A stretch of DNA of 51,144 bases from a virus: positions 1-51,144 of IMG/VR virus record IMGVR_UViG_3300035034_001269, one strand, 5' to 3'. How positions within the stretch are numbered: the stretch's first letter is position 1; each line of letters begins with the position of its first letter. The position numbers and the translations under genes were made by a program. A model generated the notes under the pieces. That model searched no databases. It worked only from the letters and a program-made list of their open reading frames with translations, and had not been told where the DNA came from. This document shows, in pieces, positions 1 to 7,853 of this stretch.

Positions 1-24
1 CTGTTAATTCAATTAGTTATCCCT

Positions 25-1464
25 TTATTGTAGTTTCTTATCCTTCATATATTTTGCGATCTCTGACATAATAGGTTTGATCATTTCATCAACATAACCT
101 TTACCCCAGAAGTTCAAACCTTGAATATTGGTGATGTCTTTGTGACCACCTGATTGTACCAGAACTATATCCCACATAGATACGGAAATCTTATCTAACA
201 TCTGTTTTTGTTTATATGATAAATTTTTGTATTTATTTACTGATATACTCTTAATGAAGTTATTCCAACCACCTTCACCCTCAATATCAATACCAGATAC
301 TTGATTCTTATCAAACAATGCAACAAAATCCTCCCATTGAAATCCCATTGCATTACTGTCGGCGGGCTTGATATCCATTTCAAATAGACGTTTAGCGTCA
401 CCCAATGTAACTCTTTTCTTCATCATTTTTGATTTGAATTTAGGTAGTATTTGTGTTTGAGTCATTTGTCCCAAATCAATAGGGTTCTTTCCAGACTTGA
501 ATGGGTTCTTGGATACCTGAACCAATCCCATAGACCATGCAATACATAGATAATCAGCATCAGGATAGAGTTTAAAGGGTGTGTAACGATCATATTGATT
601 CTTACCACCCATGTATCCACCACCATACTGAACGATGGTTGTACCCCATTGTGTGGAGTCACCCATTTTCATAGTCATCGGGTCTTTATTCTGACCAATC
701 ATCTTACCTTTCTGTTGTTCAATGTAATTCTGAGTTCCTTTTTGAATAACATTGGAAGGTTTAAATCCATCTTGTTTAGCCAGCTTCGTGATGGTCACAT
801 ACATACTGATCAATGAAGGGTTGGCTTGCATTACCAAGTCGGTAAGGAAGTTTTTCTTGCCCTTGTTAGCCAAGAGAAGTTTGTTGACAACCATACCCAT
901 CATCAAGTGATTATCTTTCACTGAAATAGTGTCATCATACCCAAATGCGGCATTCATAACTTGGTCAGGATTGATACCTGCCTTAGCATACCCAGCACTA
1001 TCAACCATCTTAATAATATCAAGGTCTTTAGGTGGGAACAACTCACTTGGAGACATCTTAGCTGAGATAGCACCAGCGTTAGCAGGTTCTTTGTTGAAAT
1101 CGGTTGAGGTGGTTTGGGTTACCCCTGTTTGACCGTCATGGTGATCTGTGTGGATGTTCATAAACGGTTTACCGTGAGCAAAGTCAACCATCCAAGTCAA
1201 TGTACCTTTAACTGGTTTTTCTGCTTTAAATTCTTGACCTCCATAGTTGATAGGTATAACCTTAATAGTCTTGATACCATATCGTTCAAGGTATGTTTTC
1301 ATAGCGATAGCACTGGTTACACCGTCTGTATCCATATGAAAATAACCTGTAGCTTTCTTGTATTCTTTGGCGAGTTTACTGATATTTCTGATACCAGACT
1401 CATCTAACTTGTCGATAGTCGCCTGTTCTTGTTCAAACTGTTCAAATTGTTCTAATATGTCCAT
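25..1464 (-). CDS. DHH-family phosphoesterase-like protein
   Basis: 479 aa. Residues 43-52 read HMDTDGVTSA, and residues 94 and 107-109 supply a further Asp and a DHH triad (IHTDHHDGQ). This is the metal-binding layout of the DHH superfamily (RecJ, GdpP, oligoribonuclease-like enzymes), which hydrolyse phosphodiester bonds with Mn2+. The family call follows from these motifs; the substrate (DNA, RNA or nucleotide) cannot be read. The N-terminus MDILEQFEQF resembles the MDILEKIELY start of the 44.0 kb virion candidate, so packaging is possible but unproven. A purine-rich AGGAG lies just upstream of the ATG. It is the last gene of a minus-strand block, 32 bp from the metallopeptidase candidate. 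Confidence 0.75.
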   Translation of the reverse strand: MDILEQFEQFEQEQATIDKLDESGIRNISKLAKEYKKATGYFHMDTDGVTSAIAMKTYLERYGIKTIKVIPINYGGQEFKAEKPVKGTLTWMVDFAHGKPFMNIHTDHHDGQTGVTQTTSTDFNKEPANAGAISAKMSPSELFPPKDLDIIKMVDSAGYAKAGINPDQVMNAAFGYDDTISVKDNHLMMGMVVNKLLLANKGKKNFLTDLVMQANPSLISMYVTITKLAKQDGFKPSNVIQKGTQNYIEQQKGKMIGQNKDPMTMKMGDSTQWGTTIVQYGGGYMGGKNQYDRYTPFKLYPDADYLCIAWSMGLVQVSKNPFKSGKNPIDLGQMTQTQILPKFKSKMMKKRVTLGDAKRLFEMDIKPADSNAMGFQWEDFVALFDKNQVSGIDIEGEGGWNNFIKSISVNKYKNLSYKQKQMLDKISVSMWDIVLVQSGGHKDITNIQGLNFWGKGYVDEMIKPIMSEIAKYMKDKKLQ

Positions 1465-1493
1465 AATTACTCCTGTAATTTATATAATATATC

Positions 1494-1501
1494 TATTTAT
1501 C
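1494..1501 (-). promoter_or_regulatory. late promoter candidate GATAAATA
   Basis: GATAAATA lies upstream of the DHH gene and differs at the first base from the T4-type late box TATAAATA. A second AT-rich TATAAATT lies closer to the gene. It overlaps the stop of the upstream gene. This is a weak call made by similarity to the perfect boxes elsewhere. Confidence 0.3.
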
Positions 1502-2327
1502 TTTTTCCTTTCCTGAGTAACTTAAACATTTCAACATCAGTTGGATACCGTTGTAGTTTTTTGGTTAAGAGTCCTTCCCGGTGCATACGTTTAGTTAACC
1601 TCTTCATATACTCATCATACTCTTTTGATACTGCGGCTTTATTAAACACGCTGTAAAATGATGGTTTTAATGTAAAGACATCATCCCACCAAATATCATT
1701 ATATTTACCTTTTAACTGTCTCTTCATCTGTTTCAATGCGTGGATTTGTGCGTCCAATTCATATACAGTCAGTACAGGGTCAGCGTGACCTTGACTAGCC
1801 ACGGAGACAGGATTAGGGTCGTTCAAACCTAAATCAATCATTTTTTTAATATGTTGGTTGTGGAGTGTATCATCTAACCAATGTGATAGTTCATGGTATA
1901 TTGTACCTTTTAATGCTATATCATTTAACTCATTTTCAAATCTATCCCGTTGATTGTCAGGAAGCGTACGTTTTGTTGCAACTATATCACCACGATTTGC
2001 TCTAATAATATCAATCACATTATAGTTGAATGAGTAGTGTATTATTTTATCATTCGGGGAATAGTAATTACCCAAGTTATCAGCATAGAAACCAATAATA
2101 ATGGGATTGATTTCATGGGCTGTTTTTGCTTGTTTTGATTTCAGTTCACCACTACTTACATACACTAATGGAGTTTTTGATTTGTGTTTATCAAGTAACT
2201 GTATAACCTTTCCATAGTTCCCTTTCTTAATCTCTTTAGTGTAGGGTTCATACAATTTTTTGTATACAAGGTCAACATCAGCACCAATAGCGAAAGTTTT
2301 TTCTGTTAAATACTGTTCTAATCTCAT
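1497..2327 (-). CDS. putative capsid-targeted zinc metallopeptidase
   Basis: 276 aa. Residues 143-150 (IYHELSHW) contain HExxH at 145-149, the zinc-binding signature of zincin metallopeptidases; the third zinc ligand cannot be assigned by eye. The protein begins MRLEQYLTEK, with L-T-E followed by K, matching the (L/I)-x-E prohead-protease site and the capsid-targeting peptides shared by other genes here. The inference is that it is packaged in the head, trimmed after E9 and delivered with DNA, where it could act on a host protein. It overlaps the stop of its upstream neighbour by ATGA, so translation is probably coupled. No signal peptide is seen. HExxH alone can occur by chance, but the hydrophobic-helix context (T-I-Y-HELSH-W-L) is typical. 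Confidence 0.65.
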   Translation of the reverse strand: MRLEQYLTEKTFAIGADVDLVYKKLYEPYTKEIKKGNYGKVIQLLDKHKSKTPLVYVSSGELKSKQAKTAHEINPIIIGFYADNLGNYYSPNDKIIHYSFNYNVIDIIRANRGDIVATKRTLPDNQRDRFENELNDIALKGTIYHELSHWLDDTLHNQHIKKMIDLGLNDPNPVSVASQGHADPVLTVYELDAQIHALKQMKRQLKGKYNDIWWDDVFTLKPSFYSVFNKAAVSKEYDEYMKRLTKRMHREGLLTKKLQRYPTDVEMFKLLRKGKR

Positions 2328-2896
2328 TTATTTACCTCATACTGAAACACCATTTTGTTTGATGTCAGTTCTTTCCTATGTAATTTTAAAGGTAACCTCT
2401 TTTCTATATATGGAGTCATATTTGTATATAGTTCCATTAAATCATCGTCATCAGTACCAAATGTAATGTATTTAACATCACGTTCTTGAAGTAAAATTTG
2501 TATACACCTAAACACTCCTGATATGATCACCCCAACGTTAGAATTCCCTTTCTTATTGGCGAATGGATTGTCATCAAAGACCCCACCGTCAGATCGTACA
2601 AACATTATTGTCCACTCTTCCCCACTACTCAATGCCGTGAAAATGTATTTTATACCCGAAACTTTGAATCCAATATTAAGTCTATCGACATCATTACTTA
2701 GTATTTTAGTGTCAACTTTTGTATCAAATACTTCATATATTGGGGTGCCTATCTGTCTCTGAATTCGCCAGTCAGTCAACCTCAGTACATTATCATCACT
2801 TGTCACAACCTCTGATATGGAGTCTGGGGAATGAACAACATTATTCCAATCAATGTGTATAACATTATCATCTGTTATATAATCATTGAATCTCAT
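2324..2896 (-). CDS. unknown protein with capsid-targeting-like N-terminus
   Basis: 190 aa, not recognised. It starts MRFNDYITDD, close in pattern to the MKFxxYLxE tags but with D in place of the cleavage-site E, so cleavage is uncertain. It sits between the metallopeptidase candidate and a membrane protein, overlapping both by ATGA, which suggests a three-gene translationally coupled unit. The body is mixed alpha/beta with no membrane segment or metal motif visible. Confidence 0.6.
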   Translation of the reverse strand: MRFNDYITDDNVIHIDWNNVVHSPDSISEVVTSDDNVLRLTDWRIQRQIGTPIYEVFDTKVDTKILSNDVDRLNIGFKVSGIKYIFTALSSGEEWTIMFVRSDGGVFDDNPFANKKGNSNVGVIISGVFRCIQILLQERDVKYITFGTDDDDLMELYTNMTPYIEKRLPLKLHRKELTSNKMVFQYEVNK

Positions 2897-3432
2897 TTAG
2901 TTTCCTCATGGTCTAAGAGTTTTTCCTCTAAAGCATCAAATATCATCTTTATTCCTCTTTTACCTGCGTATCCAAAGAAAGGCACAATGACAAAGTTGAT
3001 AAGTGGGTTCTTGATATCAATGTTGAAGAGAGAGATAACATCCTCAATCTCATCAACAAGGTTTTTCTTGTCATAGACATACGCAAGTTTCTCAGCCTCA
3101 AGTGCATCAATCCGATCTTGCAGCACATCAACCACTGATGCAGGTGATCGTGACATACTCTTGATATGAGCGCCTGATGGTGATGATGGGGCTTCCATAC
3201 TCATAGTTAGAGCCGGTTCATATACTTCTTGGACAAACTCAAGTTGTCGTTGCTCTTTCTCAATATTAGCGACAGCATCATCGATTAAGACGGTGTTATC
3301 TTGAACCTTAACCGCTATCTGTTGCTGAACATCTTCATAGTTTATGTAGTTACCGTAGCTCCAACCACCTAATATAATTACAGCAACACATAGATATGAC
3401 ACATACTTCGCCCATTGTATTATCTTTTTCAT
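2893..3432 (-). CDS. membrane-anchored coiled-coil protein
   Basis: 179 aa. Residues 9-27 form one hydrophobic segment after a short basic N-terminus (MKKIIQWAKY), consistent with a type II inner-membrane anchor. Charged, heptad-like helices follow at about 40-70 and 105-135. The C-terminal third contains a short hydrophobic patch (INFVIVPFFGYAG). It is the first gene of the coupled minus-strand trio, with AAGGAG upstream of the ATG. A spanin or lysis role was considered, but there is no lipobox or partner gene, so the function is unknown. Confidence 0.6.
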   Translation of the reverse strand: MKKIIQWAKYVSYLCVAVIILGGWSYGNYINYEDVQQQIAVKVQDNTVLIDDAVANIEKEQRQLEFVQEVYEPALTMSMEAPSSPSGAHIKSMSRSPASVVDVLQDRIDALEAEKLAYVYDKKNLVDEIEDVISLFNIDIKNPLINFVIVPFFGYAGKRGIKMIFDALEEKLLDHEETK

Positions 3433-3457
3433 ACAAATTCTCCTTTGTCTATAAGAA

Positions 3458-3465
3458 TATTTATC
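3458..3465 (-). promoter_or_regulatory. late promoter candidate GATAAATA
   Basis: GATAAATA about 30 bp upstream of the membrane-protein start, one base off the TATAAATA late box. It is divergent from the adjacent early promoter on the plus strand. Confidence 0.4.
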
Positions 3466-3470
3466 AAAAC

Positions 3471-3499
3471 TTGACCTGTGATATGCCTTGTGGTAGTAT
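3471..3499 (+). promoter_or_regulatory. sigma70-type early promoter
   Basis: TTGACC (-35), 17 bp spacer ending TGG, then TAGTAT (-10). Transcription would start about 7 bp downstream, at or beside the ATG of the next gene at 3506, so the first mRNA may be leaderless. Confidence 0.7.
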
Positions 3500-3505
3500 A
3501 AAAAA

Positions 3506-3925
3506 ATGAGTGAATACAGTCAGTCGTATATCGACAAATTTATGTACCGTTGGAAGGCGATTCGGACCTCAGTAAACGGTTGTGCTATCAGCATCATTCC
3601 GTTCGCATTCCTTGACCTATTGAACAGCCTGTTATGGAAGTCGGCACTGGTCACATTGATTGCCCAATGTGGTATGCTGGGGTTCTTTTTCTGTGTTATC
3701 ACATTCCTAGTCATCTTCTTTTATTACGACATCAAGAAGACGAAGGTTGATTGGTTCATCAGGATGAGGGAAATAGACAGAATATTTGATGAAGATATGG
3801 ATCGTCTTGAGAGGAGGCTTGACAGGAGTCTTGACAGGAGTATACAGTTGAATCCTAAATCACAATGGAAACATAACCCTAATCGTAATCATTTTTCAGA
3901 GAATGAGGATATATTCACAATATGA
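3506..3925 (+). CDS. membrane protein with C-terminal EDIFTI tag
   Basis: 139 aa. Two hydrophobic segments (about residues 25-45 and 50-74) are followed by a basic/acidic helix rich in RLERRLDRSLDRS-type repeats and a C-terminal NEDIFTI, a divergent form of the EELFTI tail. No Shine-Dalgarno is visible before the ATG, which falls where the early promoter should start transcription. The next in-frame Met (residue 13) also lacks one. The stop overlaps the next start as ATGA. Confidence 0.6.
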   Translation: MSEYSQSYIDKFMYRWKAIRTSVNGCAISIIPFAFLDLLNSLLWKSALVTLIAQCGMLGFFFCVITFLVIFFYYDIKKTKVDWFIRMREIDRIFDEDMDRLERRLDRSLDRSIQLNPKSQWKHNPNRNHFSENEDIFTI

Positions 3926-4191
3926 ATGAGATACTTATAGATACATTTGAATATCTAGCCAGTTTACCTGATGGTACGAAACTTAAAGAACATGGTAAGT
4001 ATGGTGTCAAAGAAATGCGCAAAGGTCATACTATTGACAACACAGTAGAACTTATATATTCAATCGGTGGATTTAAAGATGAGTCATTTGATTTAACTTG
4101 TGAACATTATAACAAGGTTTTATTAAGAGGCGATAGTAAATTATATTATGTAAATGAACAATATTTTGATGAGGATATATTCAAGATATGA
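3922..4191 (+). CDS. small tagged protein (FDEDIFKI tail)
   Basis: 89 aa, unrecognised, acidic. The C-terminus FDEDIFKI matches the shared tail with Ile for Leu. It is coupled by ATGA to the membrane protein upstream. The 48 bp after its stop contain no credible gene, so here the tail is not followed by an overlapping start that continues into a real ORF. Confidence 0.6.
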   Translation: MNEILIDTFEYLASLPDGTKLKEHGKYGVKEMRKGHTIDNTVELIYSIGGFKDESFDLTCEHYNKVLLRGDSKLYYVNEQYFDEDIFKI

Positions 4192-4239
4192 AAGATTTGA
4201 CTTAGACAATAAACTTGAACGATATGGGAGTAGACACTA

Positions 4240-4560
4240 ATGGAATTATTCAAACAATATCAATCACTTGAAGAGAAGATACACTCATACTTTGGGTATG
4301 TAGAGGATTGGAAAGTCATTCCGATGGACTCTCAAACCGAAATGTATTGGAAATTGGAGTTGGAAGATGGTGTTCTTGTTTCTGTGTGGTTTGGACCGAC
4401 CGTAGAAGATGTTGAAATGTATCGTAATGATATCTACACTCAGCGATTCTTATCCAAATATGTATATCGTGGTGAAGACTACACGATGATCAGTGTTGAC
4501 ACACATGTAGATGGCAACAAGTTCCTACAAATCTTTGATAATGCCAAAGAAATCACTTGA
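4240..4560 (+). CDS. small hypothetical protein
   Basis: 106 aa, unrecognised, predicted mixed alpha/beta. GGGAG lies 9 bp before the ATG. No C-terminal tag (it ends AKEIT). An early promoter for the next unit begins inside its last codons. Confidence 0.6.
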   Translation: MELFKQYQSLEEKIHSYFGYVEDWKVIPMDSQTEMYWKLELEDGVLVSVWFGPTVEDVEMYRNDIYTQRFLSKYVYRGEDYTMISVDTHVDGNKFLQIFDNAKEIT

Positions 4561-4585
4561 CCGCCTGACAGGTCAATGATATAGT
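4557..4585 (+). promoter_or_regulatory. sigma70-type early promoter
   Basis: TTGACC, 17 bp, TATAGT. The -35 overlaps the stop region of the preceding gene; the leader carries AAAGGAAG before the 40-aa ORF. Confidence 0.7.
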
Positions 4586-4615
4586 GGGGTTCTCTCTCAT
4601 AGAAAGGAAGTTCAA

Positions 4616-4738
4616 ATGTCAGGATTGGTCACTAAAAAACATTTCTTCTTGATTGGTCGATCCTTCGGATACAAGAAAGCATTCAAACTTCTCTTCTCAC
4701 GTCAACCTGTCGCACTACTCGTATTGATGGTGGGCTAA
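4616..4738 (+). CDS. very small basic protein
   Basis: 40 aa (MSGLVTKKHF...ALLVLMVG), basic with a hydrophobic C-terminus that could be a short membrane helix. A strong AAAGGAAG ribosome site and an early promoter sit directly upstream, which supports expression. Function unknown; host-takeover genes of T4-like phages are often this small, but that is only analogy. Confidence 0.5.
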   Translation: MSGLVTKKHFFLIGRSFGYKKAFKLLFSRQPVALLVLMVG

Positions 4739-4740
4739 TC

Positions 4741-4875
4741 ATGAACCCATTCGATAAGCGTAAACCTTCAAACGAGAAATGTCCTCAGTGTAAAAAGCCG
4801 ATGATCAGAGAAAAGGTTGACGGTGATTACTATCTCGTATGTGAACCATGTGAAATTAACTTTAGGGATAGATGA
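4741..4875 (+). CDS. small zinc-ribbon protein
   Basis: 44 aa with two CxxC knuckles (KCPQC at 14-17, VCEPC at 34-37), a one-domain zinc ribbon. It follows the 40-aa ORF by 2 bp in the same early unit; GGTGGG upstream could serve as the ribosome site. Such ribbons commonly bind nucleic acid or RNA polymerase; the partner is unknown. Confidence 0.6.
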   Translation: MNPFDKRKPSNEKCPQCKKPMIREKVDGDYYLVCEPCEINFRDR

Positions 4876-4888
4876 TGTACGAATAACC

Positions 4889-4917
4889 TTGACTCCAATC
4901 GGTAACGGGTGTAGAAT
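4889..4917 (+). promoter_or_regulatory. sigma70-type early promoter with hairpin leader (copy 1)
   Basis: TTGACT, 17 bp ending CGGGTG, TAGAAT. The leader contains a GTGGTC/GACCAC stem (4924-4941) followed by CCCAACGAAAGG, the ribosome site. The same promoter-leader cassette recurs at 5420. Confidence 0.75.
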
Positions 4918-4958
4918 GTAGTTGTGGTCGGGAATGACCACCCAACGAAAGGATTGAC

Positions 4959-5414
4959 ATGGCAAAGGTACTCAGAAATCAAACAGAAGTTTTCCTCGAC
5001 GTTGTGGAAGAATCAAAAAACTTTGGTGAGTATAATGATTGCACTGTCAAGTCAATTGCTATCACCACTGGTGTTGCCTATAATAAGGTTCATGCCGCTC
5101 TGAAAAAGGTTGGTCGGAAAGACCGTAAAGGTGCTACCATCTGTCAAATGCAAAGTGCATGTCTTGACCTTGGTTTCATGATGAAGGTTGTTGCAACGAA
5201 ACGGTTCAAGGATAACTACCCCGCCGCAGGTCGCAAACTCAAGAATATCACCACTAACCACCCTGAACGATTCAACAAGGCATGGAAAGATGGTAACAAT
5301 TATATACTCTCTTGTCGGAGTCATGTTGCCCCTGTTGTTGATGGTGTTAACCATGATTGGACTCTTGGACGGAAATACCGTGTCAACATGGTTTATGAAG
5401 TTTTTCCTGTATAA
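4959..5414 (+). CDS. putative papain-like/C39-like cysteine protease
   Basis: 151 aa. The N-terminal EYNDCTVKSIAI places a Cys (residue 28) at the start of a helix after N-D, and RSHVAPVVDG places His122 on a strand followed by D128 and N131/D133. This Cys...His...Asp/Asn order and the D-C-x-V-(K/R)-(A/S) context resemble compact papain-fold (C39-like) proteins known in phages. Activity is inferred, not shown. It is the only gene of its early transcript before the next promoter, so it is probably a host-directed early protein. Confidence 0.5.
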   Translation: MAKVLRNQTEVFLDVVEESKNFGEYNDCTVKSIAITTGVAYNKVHAALKKVGRKDRKGATICQMQSACLDLGFMMKVVATKRFKDNYPAAGRKLKNITTNHPERFNKAWKDGNNYILSCRSHVAPVVDGVNHDWTLGRKYRVNMVYEVFPV

Positions 5415-5419
5415 TTATC

Positions 5420-5448
5420 TTGACTCCAAAGGTCAACGGGTGTAGAAT
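5420..5448 (+). promoter_or_regulatory. sigma70-type early promoter with hairpin leader (copy 2)
   Basis: TTGACT, 17 bp ending CGGGTG, TAGAAT; leader stem GTGGTC/GACCAC at 5455-5472, then CGAAAGG. Near-duplicate of the cassette at 4889. Confidence 0.75.
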
Positions 5449-5493
5449 GTAGTTGTGGTCGGGAATGACCACCCAATACGAAAGGTAATCATC

Positions 5494-5841
5494 ATGGCTT
5501 ATATGTCTCAGGAACACAAAAAAGAAATTGCACCAGTAATCAAAGCTATCTGCAAAGAGTATGGTATCAAAGCCACTCTGTCTGTTCGTCACCACTCAAC
5601 TCTCTGTTTGAACATCAAATCTGGTAAACTCGACTTCGGTGATACTCGTCAAGTCAATCCCTATTGGTTAGAAAACAACTACGAAGGTCGTGTTCTGGAA
5701 TTCCTACAGAAAGCCAAAGCCGCTCTCTACGGTCCTCGTTACTACGACAACTCCGAACCAATGACTGACTACTTCGATACCTCTCACTATATTGAAATCA
5801 ATGTAGGTAAATACGATAAACCTTATGAGCTGACTGTCTAA
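5494..5841 (+). CDS. conserved phage protein (SVRHHSTL family)
   Basis: 115 aa starting MAYMSQEHKK; this ATG is preferred over an upstream in-frame one because AAAGG lies at proper distance. The motif SVRHHSTLCLNIKSG is one I associate with a small protein family common in large phages and mobile elements; its biochemical role is not known to me. It ends with TAATG overlap to the next gene. Confidence 0.65.
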   Translation: MAYMSQEHKKEIAPVIKAICKEYGIKATLSVRHHSTLCLNIKSGKLDFGDTRQVNPYWLENNYEGRVLEFLQKAKAALYGPRYYDNSEPMTDYFDTSHYIEINVGKYDKPYELTV

Positions 5842-6149
5842 TGCATTACTTTGAAATAGATACAAAATACTTAACAAGTTGTGCCGTAGCCTACCGACAG
5901 GTAAAAGCTGACGGCACTAATTTGTATGGAACTATGGGTTATGTTGACCACCCATCATTCGCCGCATTGCGTCAGTTCTTGGGTGCAAGAGGTTTCATTG
6001 AGATAGAAGATAGATGGATAAATGGTGATCGTGTGTTGACTCCATTTGCCTTGAATGGTAGACTATTTGAAGTAGACGAAAAGTTCTGTTCGGCAACCGC
6101 ACAAGGTGTCAGAAACGTATATATTAACAGAAAAACACATGGAGAATAA
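5841..6149 (+). CDS. hypothetical protein
   Basis: 102 aa, unrecognised. Start and upstream stop overlap as TAATG. No tag, no membrane segment and no metal motif. Confidence 0.6.
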   Translation: MHYFEIDTKYLTSCAVAYRQVKADGTNLYGTMGYVDHPSFAALRQFLGARGFIEIEDRWINGDRVLTPFALNGRLFEVDEKFCSATAQGVRNVYINRKTHGE

Positions 6150-6151
6150 TT

Positions 6152-6577
6152 ATGTTTGATATGGGAAAATGGTGTGATCAGTTCAAATCTCTTGAGACAA
6201 TCCCTATGGATGAGCAACTGTCAAGGGTTATGTTGGCGGTAATGCTTGAACAAGTTAACCGTGAAGCTATCGAAGATATTTTCGTGTATAAAATGATTCA
6301 GTCCCGTGCTGATGCTATTGGTCTGGAACTTGAACAGAAGTTACAAGATTTCCTCTCTGTATTGTGCACGACTCCGGGTGAAGCGGTTATGTATCTCTCC
6401 CTGTTGAGACAAGAACAATCAGAGGGGAAAAAGGCTAATATGGAGAATTTTGTTGACATCTTCCCAACAGGTTTCCCTAACAACCATGCGTTAGGTGAAC
6501 TATGGGATGCACAGAAACAAGCCGGTGCTCCATTGGGTAATGCACTTGACTACGATTGGTGGTCAGAAGGAGTATAA
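6152..6577 (+). CDS. hypothetical helical protein
   Basis: 141 aa, mainly helical, ending DYDWWSEGV. GGAG lies upstream of the ATG, 2 bp after the previous stop. Unrecognised. Confidence 0.6.
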   Translation: MFDMGKWCDQFKSLETIPMDEQLSRVMLAVMLEQVNREAIEDIFVYKMIQSRADAIGLELEQKLQDFLSVLCTTPGEAVMYLSLLRQEQSEGKKANMENFVDIFPTGFPNNHALGELWDAQKQAGAPLGNALDYDWWSEGV

Positions 6578-6579
6578 CA

Positions 6580-6804
6580 ATGTTCTATCTCTACGAAACA
6601 TACGAAACACTAGATGATAACAAAATATTCATCGTTGCAGAGACAGATGTGGGTACTGCCTATCATACAGTTCAAGGTGACGATGGTTTGTGGCGTTATG
6701 CCCGTAAATCTGATGCAGGTCGGGTCACTGGTTCATGTTTTGATATGACTGAACCCCGTAACCTCAAGGTGCCTGATGAATACGCAGTTCAATTGAAAGG
6801 ATAA
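6580..6804 (+). CDS. hypothetical protein
   Basis: 74 aa starting MFYLYETYE; an upstream in-frame start would overlap the previous gene and lacks a ribosome site, whereas AGGAG precedes this ATG. Unrecognised beta-rich protein. Confidence 0.6.
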   Translation: MFYLYETYETLDDNKIFIVAETDVGTAYHTVQGDDGLWRYARKSDAGRVTGSCFDMTEPRNLKVPDEYAVQLKG

Positions 6805-6806
6805 TC

Positions 6807-7121
6807 ATGGCGGAGAAAAACTATTACCAAATCATCGTCAATAAAGGCGACTTCAAGGAATTGATCTGGGAGAAACACGTCCAAGACAACTTCAAACCTA
6901 AGACAAAACGATTCTGGGAATCACAAGAAACATTCGATAAACGTCTGGCTAAATGGACATTTAATCATAATGAATTTGTACTCAAAATTGTGGAGTATTA
7001 TGAACGTGACTTTCCTGAGGTGTATGAATTCTTTGAACTCAACAGCTGCGGTTTCACCAAAGGAACTGATAAGGTATTCTTTCTGTGGGTATCAAAATAC
7101 ATCCCCGTTGATGAATATTAG
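6807..7121 (+). CDS. hypothetical protein
   Basis: 104 aa, charged, unrecognised. AAAGGA ribosome site; 2 bp after the previous gene in the same unit. Confidence 0.6.
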   Translation: MAEKNYYQIIVNKGDFKELIWEKHVQDNFKPKTKRFWESQETFDKRLAKWTFNHNEFVLKIVEYYERDFPEVYEFFELNSCGFTKGTDKVFFLWVSKYIPVDEY

Positions 7122-7129
7122 GAACACAC

Positions 7130-7333
7130 ATGAAACTACAGAAATGTCGTAATATAAAGTCAGGCAAACTCTACTATGTCATTGATGATAATGTAATTAA
7201 TACCACTACGGGTGCTGATCGTGAAATTATGGTCACATATTATGGTAAGAACTTATGTGGTGTCCACCCTTGTCGATACACCCGGAACAAAGAGGAGTTC
7301 TTGACCAAGTTTGAAATGTTAGGGGATGTGTAA
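7130..7333 (+). CDS. hypothetical small protein
   Basis: 67 aa, basic, beta-rich, unrecognised. Its stop overlaps the next ATG (TAATG). No tail tag; it sits just before the first closely packed tagged genes. Confidence 0.55.
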   Translation: MKLQKCRNIKSGKLYYVIDDNVINTTTGADREIMVTYYGKNLCGVHPCRYTRNKEEFLTKFEMLGDV

Positions 7334-7560
7334 TGGAAAGGCTTAGAGTAGGCGATACCTTTTGTTCGCAAAATAACAAGAAAAACCCATACACTGTTAT
7401 CAATGTAATGTCTGATGGATATGTCGTTAGACAACAGAGTAAATCAATAGACGAAACGTATAACACCAGTGCTATACATGAACTATTCACTCTGACTCTG
7501 CCTTGGGAACTAATACGAAAGGAGGTCATACACTTTGAGGATGACTTATTCACATTATGA
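7333..7560 (+). CDS. tagged small beta-barrel-like protein (FEDDLFTL)
   Basis: 75 aa. MERLRVGDTFCSQN at the start matches the (K/R)VGDxF/V opening of SH3-like small beta-barrels, followed by PYTVINVMSDGYVV-type strands. C-terminal FEDDLFTL; the codons (gag gat gac tta ttc) differ from those of most other tails. ATGA overlap with the next gene. Confidence 0.65.
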   Translation: MERLRVGDTFCSQNNKKNPYTVINVMSDGYVVRQQSKSIDETYNTSAIHELFTLTLPWELIRKEVIHFEDDLFTL

Positions 7561-7853
7561 TTGTCGGGTCACGTGTTAGGATAAAATCTTGGCTCACCAT
7601 TGAGGATACTCTTGATCGTACTAGCCATCCGGATGAATTAGGTTGTCTCAAAGGGGAAAATCTAAACTTCGCCAGATCGATGAAGAAGTTCTGTAATATG
7701 AAGACACGTATTATAGGTATGACCAATCATCAAACGTTGGGTTATATGACATATACACTTGAAGGATGCGAGCTTTGGGCTTGGCATGGTGATTGGATAT
7801 ATGACATGTCAAACAAAAGGAATGATTTTTCTGATGAGTTATTTACACTATGA
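7557..7853 (+). CDS. tagged small protein (FSDELFTL)
   Basis: 98 aa beginning MIVGSRVRIKSW, again SH3-like in pattern. Tail FSDELFTL, encoded by gatgagttatttaca. ATGA coupling at both ends. Confidence 0.65.
   Translation: MIVGSRVRIKSWLTIEDTLDRTSHPDELGCLKGENLNFARSMKKFCNMKTRIIGMTNHQTLGYMTYTLEGCELWAWHGDWIYDMSNKRNDFSDELFTL

Noticed and set aside
2893-3432. Spanin or lysis cassette
   Set aside because: The membrane protein lacks a lipobox partner, and no endolysin or holin is adjacent.
4189-4239. Short ORF MKDLT after the 3922 gene
   Set aside because: Five codons only; no conserved continuation in any frame.
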